64,000 nucleotides of DNA, taken from Lytechinus variegatus. Lineage: Eukaryota > Echinodermata > Echinoidea > Temnopleuroida > Toxopneustidae. Shown piece after piece: positions 22,273-35,019 of this stretch (position 1 is the stretch's first letter; the number at the start of each line of letters is the position of its first letter). Both the position numbers and the translations under genes were made by a program. Where the stretch lies: NCBI RefSeq assembly GCF_018143015.1, contig NC_054748.1, positions 19,672,725 through 19,736,724 on the forward strand. Direction: 5' to 3'. Under the pieces are notes generated by a model that was not told the origin of the DNA, did not search any database, and worked only from the letters and a program-made list of their open reading frames with translations.

Positions 22273-23302
22273 TATAGCATACACTAATTAATATCAATGG
22301 TAAATATCACATTGCCACGATAGTCATTGCTAGACAAATATTATATACATGACATATATGAAGAGAGAAACATTTGGTTTCCCATAAAATATGTGTTTCA
22401 AGTTGTAGTTGGGTTGTTAAATGGTTTTACTTGACTCGAACATCAAAGAGTAGTTAGAGATTTCTTACAGGTAGAAAGGGGTACTTTAGTACTTAGCAAG
22501 AGTGCGCCCTCTAAGTGAATAAACATTATAGGTTATCAGTTGAACAAATCACATAAACAGGATACTGTTACAATATGTATATTTAACATCATGTCTTATA
22601 TTTAAGCACGAGAAATTCTCTCACATAGGATACACATGATAAAGATGATGCTTGATATTAAGTGGAAAGCTGAAAATAGAAATTGAGATTCATTGACAAT
22701 ATGCTGTTTTATGCATTTTTCGTGCAATTTTCATAAATGAAATAACTTTTTTTTAGTGTTTCACACTTCGAAAAATATCGGAGAGTGATGATCGGACCAT
22801 CTCCATGGAGATAATATTTATATATTCACACGTTATAATAATGTCTTGATTCACAGCATAGATATCTTTCAATTTATGAAAACATACAAGTATACGCGCA
22901 TAAACAGTATACTCTTTTAATATCAATGATGAAGATCTGACCACCCATGATGGCATTACTAGTCAAATATTATATACAGTCAAGAATATGAATAGAGAAT
23001 GATATGGTTTGTCATAAAATATTCAATAACAATTTGTCTGATATGCAAGTACTAGAATTTCCGTACACAGAGGATAAACATGATTAAGATGATGCTTGAT
23101 AAATGCAAAGCTGGAAATAAAAAAGATGTAAGGAGCGAAATGTTTTTATATGGGTGAGAAACGAGAAAGAAATGATCCAAAAAATGTTTTATGTACTTTT
23201 ACATTATAGCAGCTTACTTTAGCAGAAAATGTCAACTCAGTGGATATCACCCCCCCCCCATCTTCTGCGATAATAATTATGATATCATGTCATCAATTAT
23301 TT

Positions 23303-25234
23303 TCAGCGGAATATATAGAGTCTATCCCCAGTGCAGAAAGCGATCTCTCCTGATCGGTACTGCTGGAGGTAACACCAATCATGCCTAAATAACTTAATAG
23401 GCCAAAATTGCTCAGGCTTCTCAATCTCGTAATCATTAACAAGGTTTCGAATGTGCCTTAGTTCATTTGTATACTCGTCAATACTCACCAAATCTTCACC
23501 ATGCTTCACCTTGGCTATCAGGATTGTATTCCATTGAGATACAGCAGCGTAAAGGAGACTACCCGGTTTCGTTAATTCATGTTGTACAGCACCCTGTTTG
23601 TCTATCAATCTGATAGCATCCAATGATGAAATGATCAGAGAACCATGGTAACTAGTGATTTGATATGGTTCATACCCGTTGCATGGTATCTCCCTGACTG
23701 CTTGCCCACCTGCTGATGAAAATACCTGGATCTTATTGGCTTTCCTGTAGCTCACATAGATCAGATCATCACCATCAACAGTGAGACGAGGAATCCCGCC
23801 TTCATATTCACTCAGAGTCTTAAACATTACATTCAATTGTGTGTACTCTGGTGTGTACAGTGTAATGTTGTTTGAAGTATCAATCACAACACATCGACCA
23901 TCAGAAAGAAACCCTACCCCCGATATTTTAACATCCTTCAGAACTGTCTCCTGAAGCTGACCATCAGTGGAGAAGATTTTCATGCCACCTGGGCTACATC
24001 CTAGTGCCATCCTACCGTCTGGTGTACCAACCATGGTACTAATGATATCTTGAGCTGGCAAAGCAACCTTCTTTACATTATCAATATTATAAGTAGGCAA
24101 AGAAACGTCCTTTTCATTAAATGTTTTATTAGTGGGTAAGGCGACGTTTCTTTCAACTACATTAACAATCTTTCCAAGGCCTAGCTCATCCGCTCCAACA
24201 TTTCTCTTGAACCTGACACTTTTCCCCTTTCTGCCCGATTTCTTCGGCTGCTCGTAGTCAGGATCCTTTTGATCAAAGACCTCTCGTAACTCTTCACACA
24301 GAGTGTCGTGTGCAGCCAAAGTATCCATATCTAATGGAATCTTTATTTTGTTAGTTACCATTTCAGCCATGGTCGTCAACTGATTGATGTACTTCTTAGC
24401 CGTTGTCTTCATGCTTTCCAGTTCTTTCTCTACTCCTTCAGTCGTTTCCTTGACTTCTTTTAGCAGGCTTTCTCTCTTCTCTGTCAAGTGCCGGACCGCA
24501 TCATCATATGCTTTGTTGATGTCACTTGTACACTGTTTCTTAGCATTGTCAACACTCTTCCTCTGCTCATCAATGAAATCAATGTACTTCTGAAAGCATG
24601 ACTGTTGCTTGTCAACCTTTGATTTCAGGTCTTCGATGTTCTTCACGTGTTTATCCTCATAAGCAGCTCCCTCGACGACCTGGTGTCCCTCGACGTCTTT
24701 ATGTTCCATCATACTGCATCTGAAGCATGTGAATCTCCTGCAGGTGGAACAGAAGTAATCCTCGTCTTCTTTTGGGTGTTTCCTGCATTTCCGGTATCTA
24801 CGTACAGACACCTTTCCTGATGAGATCTCACTCATGGCAATGACTTCATGATCGATAAAGCCTTCCCATTGAGAGTGCTTATTAAGACAAGATGTGCAGA
24901 GATACTTGCCACAGTCTTGGCAGTAGACAACAGCATGGGGCTTGTCATTTGATTTACAATTTGTGCAAATCTGAGGATGGCCCTCCATATCCTCTATTAG
25001 ACTTTTCAAAGCAAGATTTACCTGTAGTCTGTCGACATCTTCGTTTGGGACCTGGGTCACAGCTCTGCAGACAGGGCATCGGATCTGGCAGTTACCGTGA
25101 CACTCTAAGAGGTTGTCCAGGCAAGTCTTGCAGAAAGTGTGGGAACAAGACAGGATCTTGGGATCGGTGAATGTAGAAAGACACACTGGACACTCTGTAC
25201 TCTGGGAGATGACAGTCTTTAATGCTTCAGCCAT
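23303..25234 (-). CDS. TRIM-type RING/B-box/coiled-coil/beta-propeller protein, copy 2
   Basis: A 643-residue protein in one coding exon, intact. RING (C15-C56), first B-box and second B-box (CRKHPKEDEDYFCSTC...) are complete, with two extra differences around the last B-box histidines (EHKDVEGH). The coiled coil differs from copies 1, 3 and 4 at many sites (for example QRKSVDNAKK, HLTEKRESLLKE), so this is the most distinct N-terminal half of the set. The propeller is longest here because of a larger loop before the last blade (EQFWPIKLFRHDWCY). The acceptor TTACTTTTCAG lies 18-21 bases before the ATG, with the exon starting at 25252. Predicted E3 ligase; target unknown. Confidence 0.93.
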   Translation of the reverse strand: MAEALKTVISQSTECPVCLSTFTDPKILSCSHTFCKTCLDNLLECHGNCQIRCPVCRAVTQVPNEDVDRLQVNLALKSLIEDMEGHPQICTNCKSNDKPHAVVYCQDCGKYLCTSCLNKHSQWEGFIDHEVIAMSEISSGKVSVRRYRKCRKHPKEDEDYFCSTCRRFTCFRCSMMEHKDVEGHQVVEGAAYEDKHVKNIEDLKSKVDKQQSCFQKYIDFIDEQRKSVDNAKKQCTSDINKAYDDAVRHLTEKRESLLKEVKETTEGVEKELESMKTTAKKYINQLTTMAEMVTNKIKIPLDMDTLAAHDTLCEELREVFDQKDPDYEQPKKSGRKGKSVRFKRNVGADELGLGKIVNVVERNVALPTNKTFNEKDVSLPTYNIDNVKKVALPAQDIISTMVGTPDGRMALGCSPGGMKIFSTDGQLQETVLKDVKISGVGFLSDGRCVVIDTSNNITLYTPEYTQLNVMFKTLSEYEGGIPRLTVDGDDLIYVSYRKANKIQVFSSAGGQAVREIPCNGYEPYQITSYHGSLIISSLDAIRLIDKQGAVQHELTKPGSLLYAAVSQWNTILIAKVKHGEDLVSIDEYTNELRHIRNLVNDYEIEKPEQFWPIKLFRHDWCYLQQYRSGEIAFCTGDRLYIFR

Positions 25235-25554
25235 GGTTGGGTTTATAGAAGACTGAAAAGTAATGATTACAAAACAAGATGAAGAATAATAAACACGTAA
25301 GGACCATAGAATCTGCTATTTGACTTACATCACTGAGTAATAAAAGGATCACGTTGGGTTTTGGAATAGGGAAAGGAAGGGAATGAGCAAGGTGAAATTG
25401 GAAATGATAAAATGAGGGGGGGAGAGGAGAAAGGGGAATGGAAAGAGGAGCTTGGTACAATGGGAATAAATTGGGAAGGTGAAAGGAAAGGAGTGAAAAG
25501 AAAAGAAGATTTTTAGGAATTATATTGCTTTAAAAAGAGTGTTATTTTTATAAG

Positions 25555-26310
25555 TTTATTTCCAATTAGTCTAATGCCATTTCGTCCAATTACCAAACTC
25601 CTTTACTATTATTTGGTCTAACATAAGCTAATCCACTATCCACATGGTCTAATTGCAATGTCTTTCAATCACCAGTTTATATAATAACCAGTTCGTCTAA
25701 TAGCAATTAAGTCTAAAATCTAGTCTAACTGGACTTAGTGTTAATTGGACAAAATCAATTAAAATGAAATGGATATTTATTTAGACCAACTGGTTATGAG
25801 ACGAAATGGTAATAGACGAACTGGTGATTAGACGATGTGATGATTGGACCAAATGGTTTTTAGACGAAATTGGTTTTTTTCTAAATTTTTTATTGGGTTT
25901 TCATAATTTTGTATAACAAATCACATATAATTAATACGAATAATTTAAAATATAAAGAATAAACAAATACGAAGAGAAAAACAGGCAGCATACACATTAT
26001 TAATTTACATTAGAAGAAGTACAGCTTATCAACAGATAATAATTGATAAACATGTAGTAAAAGCAGTCATTTTGTCTCATTCTAAGTATTCCTCATCCCC
26101 TATAGTACAGTAACGGCAAGAATGTAATAACAGAGGAATTAAATCATTTGATTCACCTATTATTAAAGATAACAAATTCCATCCTAAAAAGGCATATTAT
26201 GTTTTCTTCAGTTACATAAATTGATGTTGATGGACCGAATGGCACAAGACTAAGTCAAGGAAGACCATGTGGTGAGTGGAAGAATTGGCATTAGACGAAT
26301 AGGTAATTTA
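25555..26310. mobile_element. TU-like foldback element in TRIM 2 intron
   Basis: Counterpart of 15181-15940, with the same inverted arms of ~15-bp GTCTAAT / AGACGAAATGG units and the same inner 3'-end-like stretch. Confidence 0.6.
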
Positions 26311-26624
26311 GCTTTTCATTTTCCCCATTACTTCCGGGTTGGAAAATAAGTCTGATCACCCCTAAACAACGATCTTTATATATATAATTTAATTGTTTCG
26401 ATCGTGTCTGTTCAAAGATGGTGATGTTACAATTTCTCACTGGAAACAATCGCTTATTATTGAAGAAAAATGGCAATCCAGTAATATTAAAGATATAATC
26501 ATTAAACAAGCCATATCAATCAGTGTGTGATTTCAAATTCGACACGTTTCTGATATGGCATTTGAATGTGTAAAATATATACAGAATATCTTTGGAAAAT
26601 ACATGAATTATTCAATATACTTAC

Positions 26625-26690
26625 ATCAAAATGCTTATGTCCATTATAAACGATATGTTTCTCAGTTTGATCGAAGCAATAGTATTATAC
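26625..26690 (-). promoter_or_regulatory. Candidate first exon and core promoter of TRIM copy 2
   Basis: The donor GTAAGT starts at 26624, preceded by TTTTGAT. CGTATAATAC lies about 60 bases upstream on the minus strand. It matches unit 1. Confidence 0.35.
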
Positions 26691-26954
26691 GGGGTCTAAT
26701 AGCAGCAGTATTATATATTTTGGCTACATCAATTCATAATGGTGGTGCGTAGTGAATCGTGTGTAAATTTACAGTTGTTTACGAATTCTATTCAATATCA
26801 AACTATTTTTAGTAATTGGGAATTCTCGGTAACCTTTGACATGTTTCAATTGTGCATTCATGTACTTCAATTCAGCGTAACGGTTGATTCACGGGTTTTC
26901 TTTTTACCTGATTGAAAATAATCGAAATGTTTGAAGTATATTATTGACTTGTTT

Positions 26955-27645
26955 AGAGAGAAAAAAAAGAAAAGAACGAAAAGAAGAAAAGAAAGAAAAA
27001 AATGGTAGGACGGAAAAGGAACATAAGAAGAAAGGAAGAAAGGATTCAATAAAAAACAAAAAAGAAAGACAGAAAAAGAAGGAAAGAATGAATGAAAGAG
27101 AGGAGGGGAGAAAATATAAAAGAAAAGGGAAGGAATTAATAACGTGAATAGATAGAGAAAGAAAGAAATGAAGTAATAAAGAAAGAAATGAATAACGAAA
27201 GGAAGGAAGAAAGAAAGGAAAAAGAAAGAAAAGGAAAAGGAAAAAATGAATGAAAAAGGAAAGAATGAAAGGAACAAAGGGAAAAAGGAAGAAAGAAAGA
27301 AAGAAAGAAAAAAAAGAAAGAAAAAAAAAGAAAGAAAAAAAAGAAAGAAAGACAGGAACAAACAAAGAAAAAAGAAGAAAGGAATAATAAAGAGAAGATG
27401 GAAATAAGAAAATACAGGAACAATGAGATTATGAAAAAGGAAGAAACAAAGTAAACATTGAAAAAAAGAAAATAGGATTGGAAAAGAAGAATGACATGAG
27501 AAAAATGGGAAGAACAAAAGATGTAAGAAAAAACGTAATAGTTAAAAAGGGAAGGTGAGAGATAAAAGGAGAAAAGAGGAAAACAATAGGCAAAAGATGG
27601 AGGAGGAAATATAAGAAAGAAGAATAGAAGAAGAAAAGAGAAATG
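26955..27645 (+). repeat. Purine-rich tract, unit 3
   Basis: Counterpart of 6205-7132, with an AAAG-rich core at 27290-27355. Non-coding. Confidence 0.85.
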
Positions 27646-28204
27646 AAAAAGCAGAAATTGATCTTACTTGGCTGGAGGCAAATTCTGATTTGACATCTCG
27701 GCTTTTCAAGATGGAATTAGCAGGGGCGGATCCCAAAAATTTTAAATGCGGGGGGGGGGGGCGTAACCCGCACCAAAGGTACGTCTTGTCGGGGGATCTA
27801 GCTGGGGCCCTCCCCAAGAAAATTTTGTAAAAAGTAAGCCCCTCATGGTATGCGATTTCAGCGTTCTGAGGTCAGTCACTCTATAAGAAAATTTTCGATT
27901 TCATAAGTAAAAGGGCGTTATGATATAAAGTTGCCAATAGAGGCTTGGTGACTGAAATCGAAAAATAAGATTGTGGTACGCATTAATCAATGTAGATATG
28001 GTAGAGTAGGCGTGATTTACCAAGTCTTCTTCTTTACATCGCAGGCGCGTACGCAGGATTTTTGAAAGGGGGGGGGGTTCGAGCTGATTTTTTTTTTAAA
28101 ATCTCCCGCCCAGTCTCTAAAAAGTGATGAGTGGGGGGAGGTGATGATTTTTTTTTTCAGCGCTGCAAATAAGACAATAACATTTAAGTGGGGATGGGTA
28201 TGTA

Positions 28205-30440
28205 ACAGTGCGGTCATGACCCGCGAGCGAGCAGAAATGTTCTCGTTTTTGCGTTGAAAACATAACCTTTTTGTCAATGGTTTGTTAGTATCATAGTCGA
28301 TGCTACATGTCCTTCGGATCGTAGCACTCATGATATGGCCAACCGCGTAGCCAGGATTTCATTTTGGAGGGGGCGGTAAATGCACGCAAAGCGTGCCAAC
28401 ACTTACAGAGCGCGCAAAGCGCGCTCCCTAGGGGGTGGGTGCAGGGAGGGGAGTTTCCCCCTCCCGCGCGAAGCGCGAAGCTTTTAGTGTTTCATAAATT
28501 AAAATGAAAAGGAGCCGTTTCTCTTGTCTCTAGTACCTCCAATTCGGTTGACTATATTGCGATTTTGAACCTTGTTTTCAAAAGTGATTGTAAACGCACA
28601 AAAGAGGTATACAATGGAGGAAATTAAAATGATAATAACTCCGCGCGAAGCGCGGAAGCTAAAGTGATTTATCAATTTTTCTTGCCATAAAAAGGGTCCC
28701 GAGAAAAGGGTATTCTCAAAGATATATTGAAACTTTCTTTGGAAAGATCAGATTTGATTACAAACAATTTAGCATCAGTGCATATTTTTAACTCGCAAAA
28801 CAGAGGAGAAGATTGGTAGAGGAAGATATTCCTCCCCGCGATGAGCAATGAAACTCTGAAATTTCAAAGGGCGGACGTTTCATCAAATGTAGATATCTCT
28901 AATACCCAATCGTCTCTAATTCAATTGATTTTCTAAGATTATTGAACTTCATTACAAGGAAAATAGTGCGCATAAAGTTGAAACTTCTGTGATTTATTGA
29001 AATTATCTATCTATATAATAAAGGATGATTAATTTTTTTGACTTATCCTGAAGCGCTTCATTTTGAATATAAAGAAACTTAAGTGTCATTCAAAATTTCA
29101 AACTGAGGGCGCAAAACAGGACAGGAGATGAATGTATACAGGGAAATGACATGAAGTTTAATACAATTTGATAAAAAAATATTGTACTTTTTTATTTAAT
29201 ACGACACGAATTCCATACCTTCCTCTTTTTAAATTAGGAACCTGTTTGCCCCCAAATTATGGTTGTTTATAGTAATGAGCTGAAAAGCGGGAGAAGCTGA
29301 CTTTATGGAGGTGACGGCAGAAACTGATATAAAGATTTCACCCGCTCGGAGCCGACCAGACCAGAAGTTGCGCGATCATTTGAAAAAAAAAGATAACTTC
29401 ATACATTTACTTCGGCCTAACCTTACTCAAATTCATGCCCTAATGTATACAGTTTTAACTTTAACTGGCAAGAAGCACATAGCTGAGGTGGAAAAACAGG
29501 GTTAGAGAAAAGGTGGGGGAACAACGGAGAATTTCAATATTGTCATTTAACCGCGCGCAGCGCGGAAGCAAAATTCATATATGAATTTAAAGCAAGAAGA
29601 GTGAAGGAGTTTCTCTTTTGAGAAAAAAATAAAGAATAAATAGAAAAAAACACAAAGCTACCTTTCTTCCCTTTCCTTCCTTCCCTTTTCCTTTTCTCCT
29701 CTCCTTTTTTCCCTTCTTTTTTTTCTTTTTGGGGACGCTTTTTTGGGGGGCGACCGCCCCCCCCCCCCGGCTACGCGCCTGGATATGGCCTTGATCAGAA
29801 CACTAGAAACTTGAGAAATGTCATGAATAATTACGAGCGAGCGGAGTAAGCGAGCCGAAATGTTTGCGTTTTTCCGTCAAAACATACAATTCTTTTCAAT
29901 AGCTTGTTGGTAATGATTACATATTAGTTGATGATACATGTCCTTCTGCTCGTAAGTCTCATGATATGGCCTTGATCAAGAGACTAGAAACTTAAGAAAT
30001 TTCATAAATGATTACGAGCGAGCGGAGTGAGCGAGCCGAAATTTTCGCGTTTTCCCGTCAAAACATACATTTCTTGTCAATAGTTTGTTAGTAAATCAAG
30101 TATTAGTCGATGCTACATGTCCTTCTATTCGTAACACTCATAATACGGCCTTGAACAGGAGACTAGATACTTATGGAATTTCATAAATTATTACGAGCGA
30201 GCGGAGCGAGCTAACCGACATTTTAGCGTTTTCCGTCATTTTGGTTTTCATATTGGTAAAACATATTTTGTAAGAAAACGTATGTCTTTGTCTTGGTTCA
30301 CTTGTATTCATATGTATACATCATAATAATCATGTATGGCCTTGTTAATGGCGATACCGTGATCATGTCGGCGACATGCGGAAATAAAAAATATAATAAA
30401 ATGGAGCGAGCGAAGCGAGCGGAAATTTTTTCTGTGTTTT
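28205..30440. repeat. ~180-bp tandem repeat inside the hAT element
   Basis: About five copies of a module with ACGAGCGAGCGGAG, CGTCAAAACATACA, GATGCTACATGTCCTTC and GATATGGCCTTGATCA. Module starts fall near 29781, 29961, 30140 and 30331, with a first copy before 28340 that was split by the nested element. Confidence 0.8.
28340..29781. mobile_element. 1.44-kb hAT element nested in the 2.6-kb hAT element
   Basis: Ends CAACCGCGTAGCCAGG and GGCTACGCGCCTG are near inverses. The 8-bp duplication GATATGGC lies at 28332-28339 and 29782-29789. The sequence around it is a sister of the outer module, which also reads GATATGGCC intact at 29961. The interior has GC-rich palindromic words such as CGCGCGAAGCGCGG. 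No transposase frame. Confidence 0.9.
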
Positions 30441-31203
30441 TCGTCGGAAACATGAGATTCTGTTCATTATTGCTGTCATATACATTATTGGGTAAGGGAA
30501 CTGTCCGTAACCAGACCAAGGAGTTATCAGGCTCTTGCCCGATAACTCCTTGACCAGACCGACCTCTGGGGAGACAAGCAAAAAAAAAAAAAAAAGGAAA
30601 CGAAAGGGGGGGGGGGTTGAACCCCCGAACCCCCCCCCCTTGCGTACGCGCCTGTTACATCGTATGTATACTGTCAACCAATGAAATATTTCAACGCAGT
30701 AAATCCAATATAGACATGTCATATATGATGTCACTAATTCTAAAAAAAAAGCTTTCAGTGATGAGTAAGTTGTGTTTGTATATCAGCTAAAATGTGTCTG
30801 GTAGCGTCGTTTGCCTTCATGTGAACCAACTGAATGCGGTCCCATTGCGGGTAGGCCTGTGGGATTGGACCGGGCGATACGAGGTCGTTAATTAAACATG
30901 GGTATGATGCCTCATTCTTCTGTTTTAAACGTTTCTTTCTACTTAAAAAGGACACATTTTTCTACAGGTTGCCCCAAAATAGGGGGTTCGGGCTGGCTGC
31001 CCCCCCCCCCCCGTTCTCGACCAAAAAATAGTAGGAACAGTAGGAACATGTATGTGCCGCGGGCAAGACAAAACAAAACGGAGGCCTAATTAGAGCGGGC
31101 TTATTGTAAAAAGGAGGGTCCTCGGGGCGGGCTTCAGAACTACAAATGTTTGTGAAAACGGGGGTCCTTGAAACGGGTCGCCTGTTTGTGAGTGCGTATG
31201 CAT

Positions 31204-31386
31204 GTAGGCGGCGGAAGCGGGGGGATGGAGGCGACAGACCCGTTGAGGTGGGGGATGGCCCCCCCCCCCCCCTCTAGAATTTTAATTGATAACTTTCTTT
31301 TTTTTTTGCTTGTCAATTTTTTTTTCCTGTGTCCATCACAAAATTTCAGGTGGACCCCTCCTAATTTTGTTGGCTTCCGCCGCCAA
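31204..31386. mobile_element. TIR element, unit 3
   Basis: Same insertion as 8061-8244, with the 11-bp direct repeat at 31193-31203 and 31387-31397. Confidence 0.8.
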
Positions 31387-32295
31387 TGCGTATGCATCCA
31401 TATGAAACTTGCATGTAGCTAGCCCGGTGGCAGCAAGTGGCAGGAGCGCCGGGTGCTCTTGCGCAGAGGCAATGTTCGGACAGCGCTCTGCGACCGCTTT
31501 TCACCAAAATTGCGGCTTATTGTAGCAGATCAACGCGACCGGAACGGCAAAACGGAAACATGCGAAGCTTTGGAGCAGATTTCTTTCTACTGTTTTGTCG
31601 ATGATAAGAAAATGCTATGCTTTGGAGGGGCTTTCTTTGTTCTTTTTCTCAATAAGACAAAATGCTATGCCTTGGAACAGACATTTGAGTGTAAAAATGG
31701 GGGTCGCGGGACATACCCACTATGAGTGCCCCTCCCCTTGGAGTCAATCCTGGTTAAGTGATGACTGCAACATATTTCAAATTTCTTAAAGGGAGTGATA
31801 CTCCAGAATTGAAATACAATGATTGGAACAAATAATAATAAGGGAAAATTAGACAAAGAAAATGCTGGAAATCTCATCAAAAACGTAAAAGGACAACAAC
31901 GTTATGACATTTTAGATTCTGCAGTACTTCGGTGAAACAGGTTTTTAATTTCATACATTTCGTCTTGCGCAATGAGAAGCCGATGATATTGTCTTTCTGC
32001 TTTTGTGTATTTTTTCAATATAAGAAGTATTATATTTTTTAATCCAAGGGATGTTAAAAATTAGATTAGGCTTATTTTGTGAAATAGCCAGGGTAGTAGT
32101 AGTAGTAAGGATAGTAAGTGGATAGAAATAGAGGAGTAACAAACAAAGAGAAAACAAAGAAAAGACTAAAGAGGAAAGGATGATAGGAGGGAAGAAATAA
32201 AACAGAAAGGGGTAAAGTAGAACAGGAGAAAATGCGTGAGAAAAAAAGCAAGAAACAGATACTAAAGACAGATAGAGAGATGATAAAAGAAGAAA

Positions 32296-33248
32296 CAAGT
32301 GGAATGCCTCTGGCCGTCTCACCTGCATCACGCGGTTCAATATAGCAGCAGTGCTGACTTTGAATACTACTCTAACTCGCACAAGATGTTCAGTGATACA
32401 TGGTTACTCTTATGTCCACTTTTTATGAACTAGACCAATAAACTTACAGAGATATGATGGTTATTCAACAAAAAACCCCAACATGGCCAAAGTTCATTGA
32501 CCTTACATGACCTTTGACCTTGATCATGTGACCTGAAACTCGAACAGGATGTTCAGTGATACTTGATTACTCTGATGTACAAGTTTCATGAATCAGATCC
32601 ATAAACTTTCAAAGTTATGATGGTAATTCAACAGATACCCCCGATTCGGCCAAAGTTCATTGACCCTAAATGACCTTTGACCTTAATCATGAGACCTCAA
32701 ACTTGCACAAAATTTTCAGTGATGCTTGATTACTATTATGTCCAAGTTTCATGAATCAGATCCATAAACTTTCAAAGTTATGAGGGGAAATCAACAGATA
32801 TCCCCAATTTGGCCAAAGTTCATTGACCCTAAATGACCTTTGACCTTGGTCATGTGACATGAACCTCATGTAGGATGTTCAGTGATACTTGATTAACCTT
32901 ATGTTCAAGTTTCATGAACTAGGTCCATATATTTTCTAAGTTATGTTGACATTTCAAAAACTTAACCTCGGGTTAAGATTTCGATGTTGATTCCTCCAAC
33001 ATGGTCTAAGTTTATTGACCCTAAATGACCTTTGACCTTGGTCATGTGACATGAAACTCTAATAGGATGTTCAGTAATACTTGATTAACCTTATGGCCAA
33101 GTTTTATTAACCAGGTCCATATACTTTCTAAGTTATGACGTCATTTCAAAACTTTAACCTCAGGTTAAGATTTGATGTTGACGCCGCCGCCGCCGTCGCC
33201 GTCGGAAAAGCGGCGCCTATAGTCTCACTTTGCTTCGCAGGCGAGACA
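32296..33248. mobile_element. 0.95-kb element with 163-bp tandem modules carrying DR1 sites, unit 3 only
   Basis: It interrupts GATAAAAGAAGAAA / ATGGAAAAC, which is continuous in unit 1 (near 9160). The ends are similar inverted: GTCTCACCTGC near the left and the inverse of GCAGGCGAGAC at the right. The middle is four to five modules of about 163-190 bp. Each of four modules contains TGACCTTTGACCT (32508, 32671, 32834, 33026), the inverse of AGGTCA-A-AGGTCA. A GCCGCC run precedes the right end. No coding capacity; family not assigned. Confidence 0.75.
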
Positions 33249-33434
33249 AAAATGGAAAACAAAAGAAAGCAAATAATAATATGTTCCTCCTTCTTCTCCC
33301 TGGCGAACCTGATTAGGGCATTCTCGCAATCATTTCACAGACGCTTTCTATAACACATAGAATCTTTTGACAATAGCTCTTCATAACAAAACAGTCTTTG
33401 TCGAAAATTGGTGAATCAATTCAACAGTTTCGTA

Positions 33435-33585
33435 CTGGGGCCCGTTGCAGAAAGAGTTGCATTTAAACACAAGTCAAAAAATCAATCGCAAGTCCGAAAT
33501 GCGAGCTGTTGATTGGTTGAAAATCAAGTTGCGCGTGATTTTTAGAGTTGCGTTTGATTGCAACTCTTTCTGCAACGGGCCCCAG
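33435..33585. mobile_element. Foldback MITE with GGGGCCCG ends, unit 3
   Basis: Same insertion as 9345-9495. Confidence 0.85.
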
Positions 33586-35019
33586 GACTCTGACTAGGCA
33601 AACGACACATTAGTTATATTTCATCCTGTCCGAGTCTTAAGACGATGTAGGCCTACTGTCACGGTCCACCAACTTTCGACAATGACCTCTAATCTTTCCA
33701 TTATGATTTGACAGGCATTTTTAATAGATTCCCAATGTTCCAGAAAGCGTTTCCTCATTTCCATATTTATCTATTGAAAAATCTCCATCTTTCTTTCCTT
33801 CATTCCTTTCTTCCTCCCTTTATTTCTTTATATATGCCTTTCTTTCCTTCTATCTTTCTCCCTTTTTGTTCTATTCTTTTTTCTGAACAAGTCAATACTA
33901 TACCAGTGACATACAGATTACTATCTTTAAAACTTTTATTGATTAATCAACTTTATACAAAGAATTTGTCTTCTCGTCATCAAAGTATTTTGCTTCATTA
34001 AATCGTTAAAAGAAAAAAAAACAATATCTGTAATAATATCAGCCAAATTACAGCAAATATGAATTATGATATTCTGTTATTATTATATTACTACTCTTTT
34101 ACAGATTTTGAAATTGCATTTCCTTTATTCACTTTCCAACGTTTACATTGTAATGTTTGGTTTCGTACATTTTAAGAAAATTTCTAAAAGTTATTATGTA
34201 TACTATGATAAAATTGATGATCAAATCTTTTATAGTTCCTGAAAATGAAGAGCACAATTGATTTTACCTTTTAATAAACTCATTCTACTTGTAAACTCGA
34301 CATATCGTATTGTAGAGCTGTATATTGTGAACTTGGTTCTTAAATACTTACATGTTATTATATTTACACATTTGCACATCATTGTTCTCGATCATATTTG
34401 TGCAAATATAAAAAATTACATTCACAGTGATCATACTTTCCTTCTCAATTGTATAATTAATTAATGACGTTTTCTCTTCATTCTGGATATACTGCATGAT
34501 TCTTGATGAAAGAGAATTTTTGCTAAAATAAGTATATCTGTAGACAATAAATTAATTATGATATTACAGTTTCATTTTTTCCCACGTTAATAGCAGGTCA
34601 TATCTGACGTGATCTTCTATCGAATTGAATCCTTTTTTAAAAGGCAAAATCCGAAGCAGAAATTTGAAATTATATTATTGAATGATTTTCAAAACTTAGA
34701 TAGAATGTAACAATTTGATTGAGTTATGTTCTTTCCTCAAGATTTTTACGACCACGGGGAAAAGAAGAAAAGTAAATGAAACTAAAAGGCTGAACATATC
34801 ATTGTCTGAATATTATGTCGAAATCTATCACAAAATTAGATGTTTGCACCGTTTTGCTAGCTCCCAGCTTTTTAGGAATTTTGCCCCTTCAAAAATTTTC
34901 TTTTCGCTCCATTTGATTTCTTTTATTTTTTACAAAGTTATAATATATGCAAAACAATATATAAATATAGATTTAATATAGTGATGGACCAATGAAAGGT
35001 TCTTCAGACTTCAAAATGG

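Larger units (their letters stand above)
20485..23270. repeat. Degenerate threefold tandem repeat 3' of TRIM gene 2
   Basis: Counterpart of 10915-12905, enlarged by the insertion at 20661-21410 and carrying the TA-flanked MITE at 22060-22272. Confidence 0.6.
16311..26680. repeat. Tandem TRIM unit 2 (~10.4 kb)
   Basis: Same order as unit 1. It has a deletion joining CCGCTTTTCA to AGAAACAGAT (18220/18221), removing about 760 bp present in unit 1 (8359-9115). It also has two private insertions (18505-19090 and 20661-21410). Confidence 0.9.
28042..30654. mobile_element. 2.6-kb non-autonomous hAT element, unit 3 only
   Basis: Ends CAGGCGCGTACGCA and TGCGTACGCGCCTG are perfect inverses. The 8-bp target duplication TTACATCG is at 28034-28041 and 30655-30662. 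Units 1, 2 and 4 keep one TTACATCG at the matching site. CAG ends and 8-bp duplications define hAT. The interior holds ~180-bp tandem repeats and a further hAT insertion; no transposase frame. Confidence 0.93.
27721..31752. mobile_element. hAT-like element, unit 3, carrying nested insertions
   Basis: Left end CAGGGGCGGATCCC at 27721, right end CCTTGGAGTCAATCCTG at 31752. Without the insertion at 28042-30654 it is about the length of the unit 1 copy. It also carries the 184-bp TIR element (31204-31386). Confidence 0.55.
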
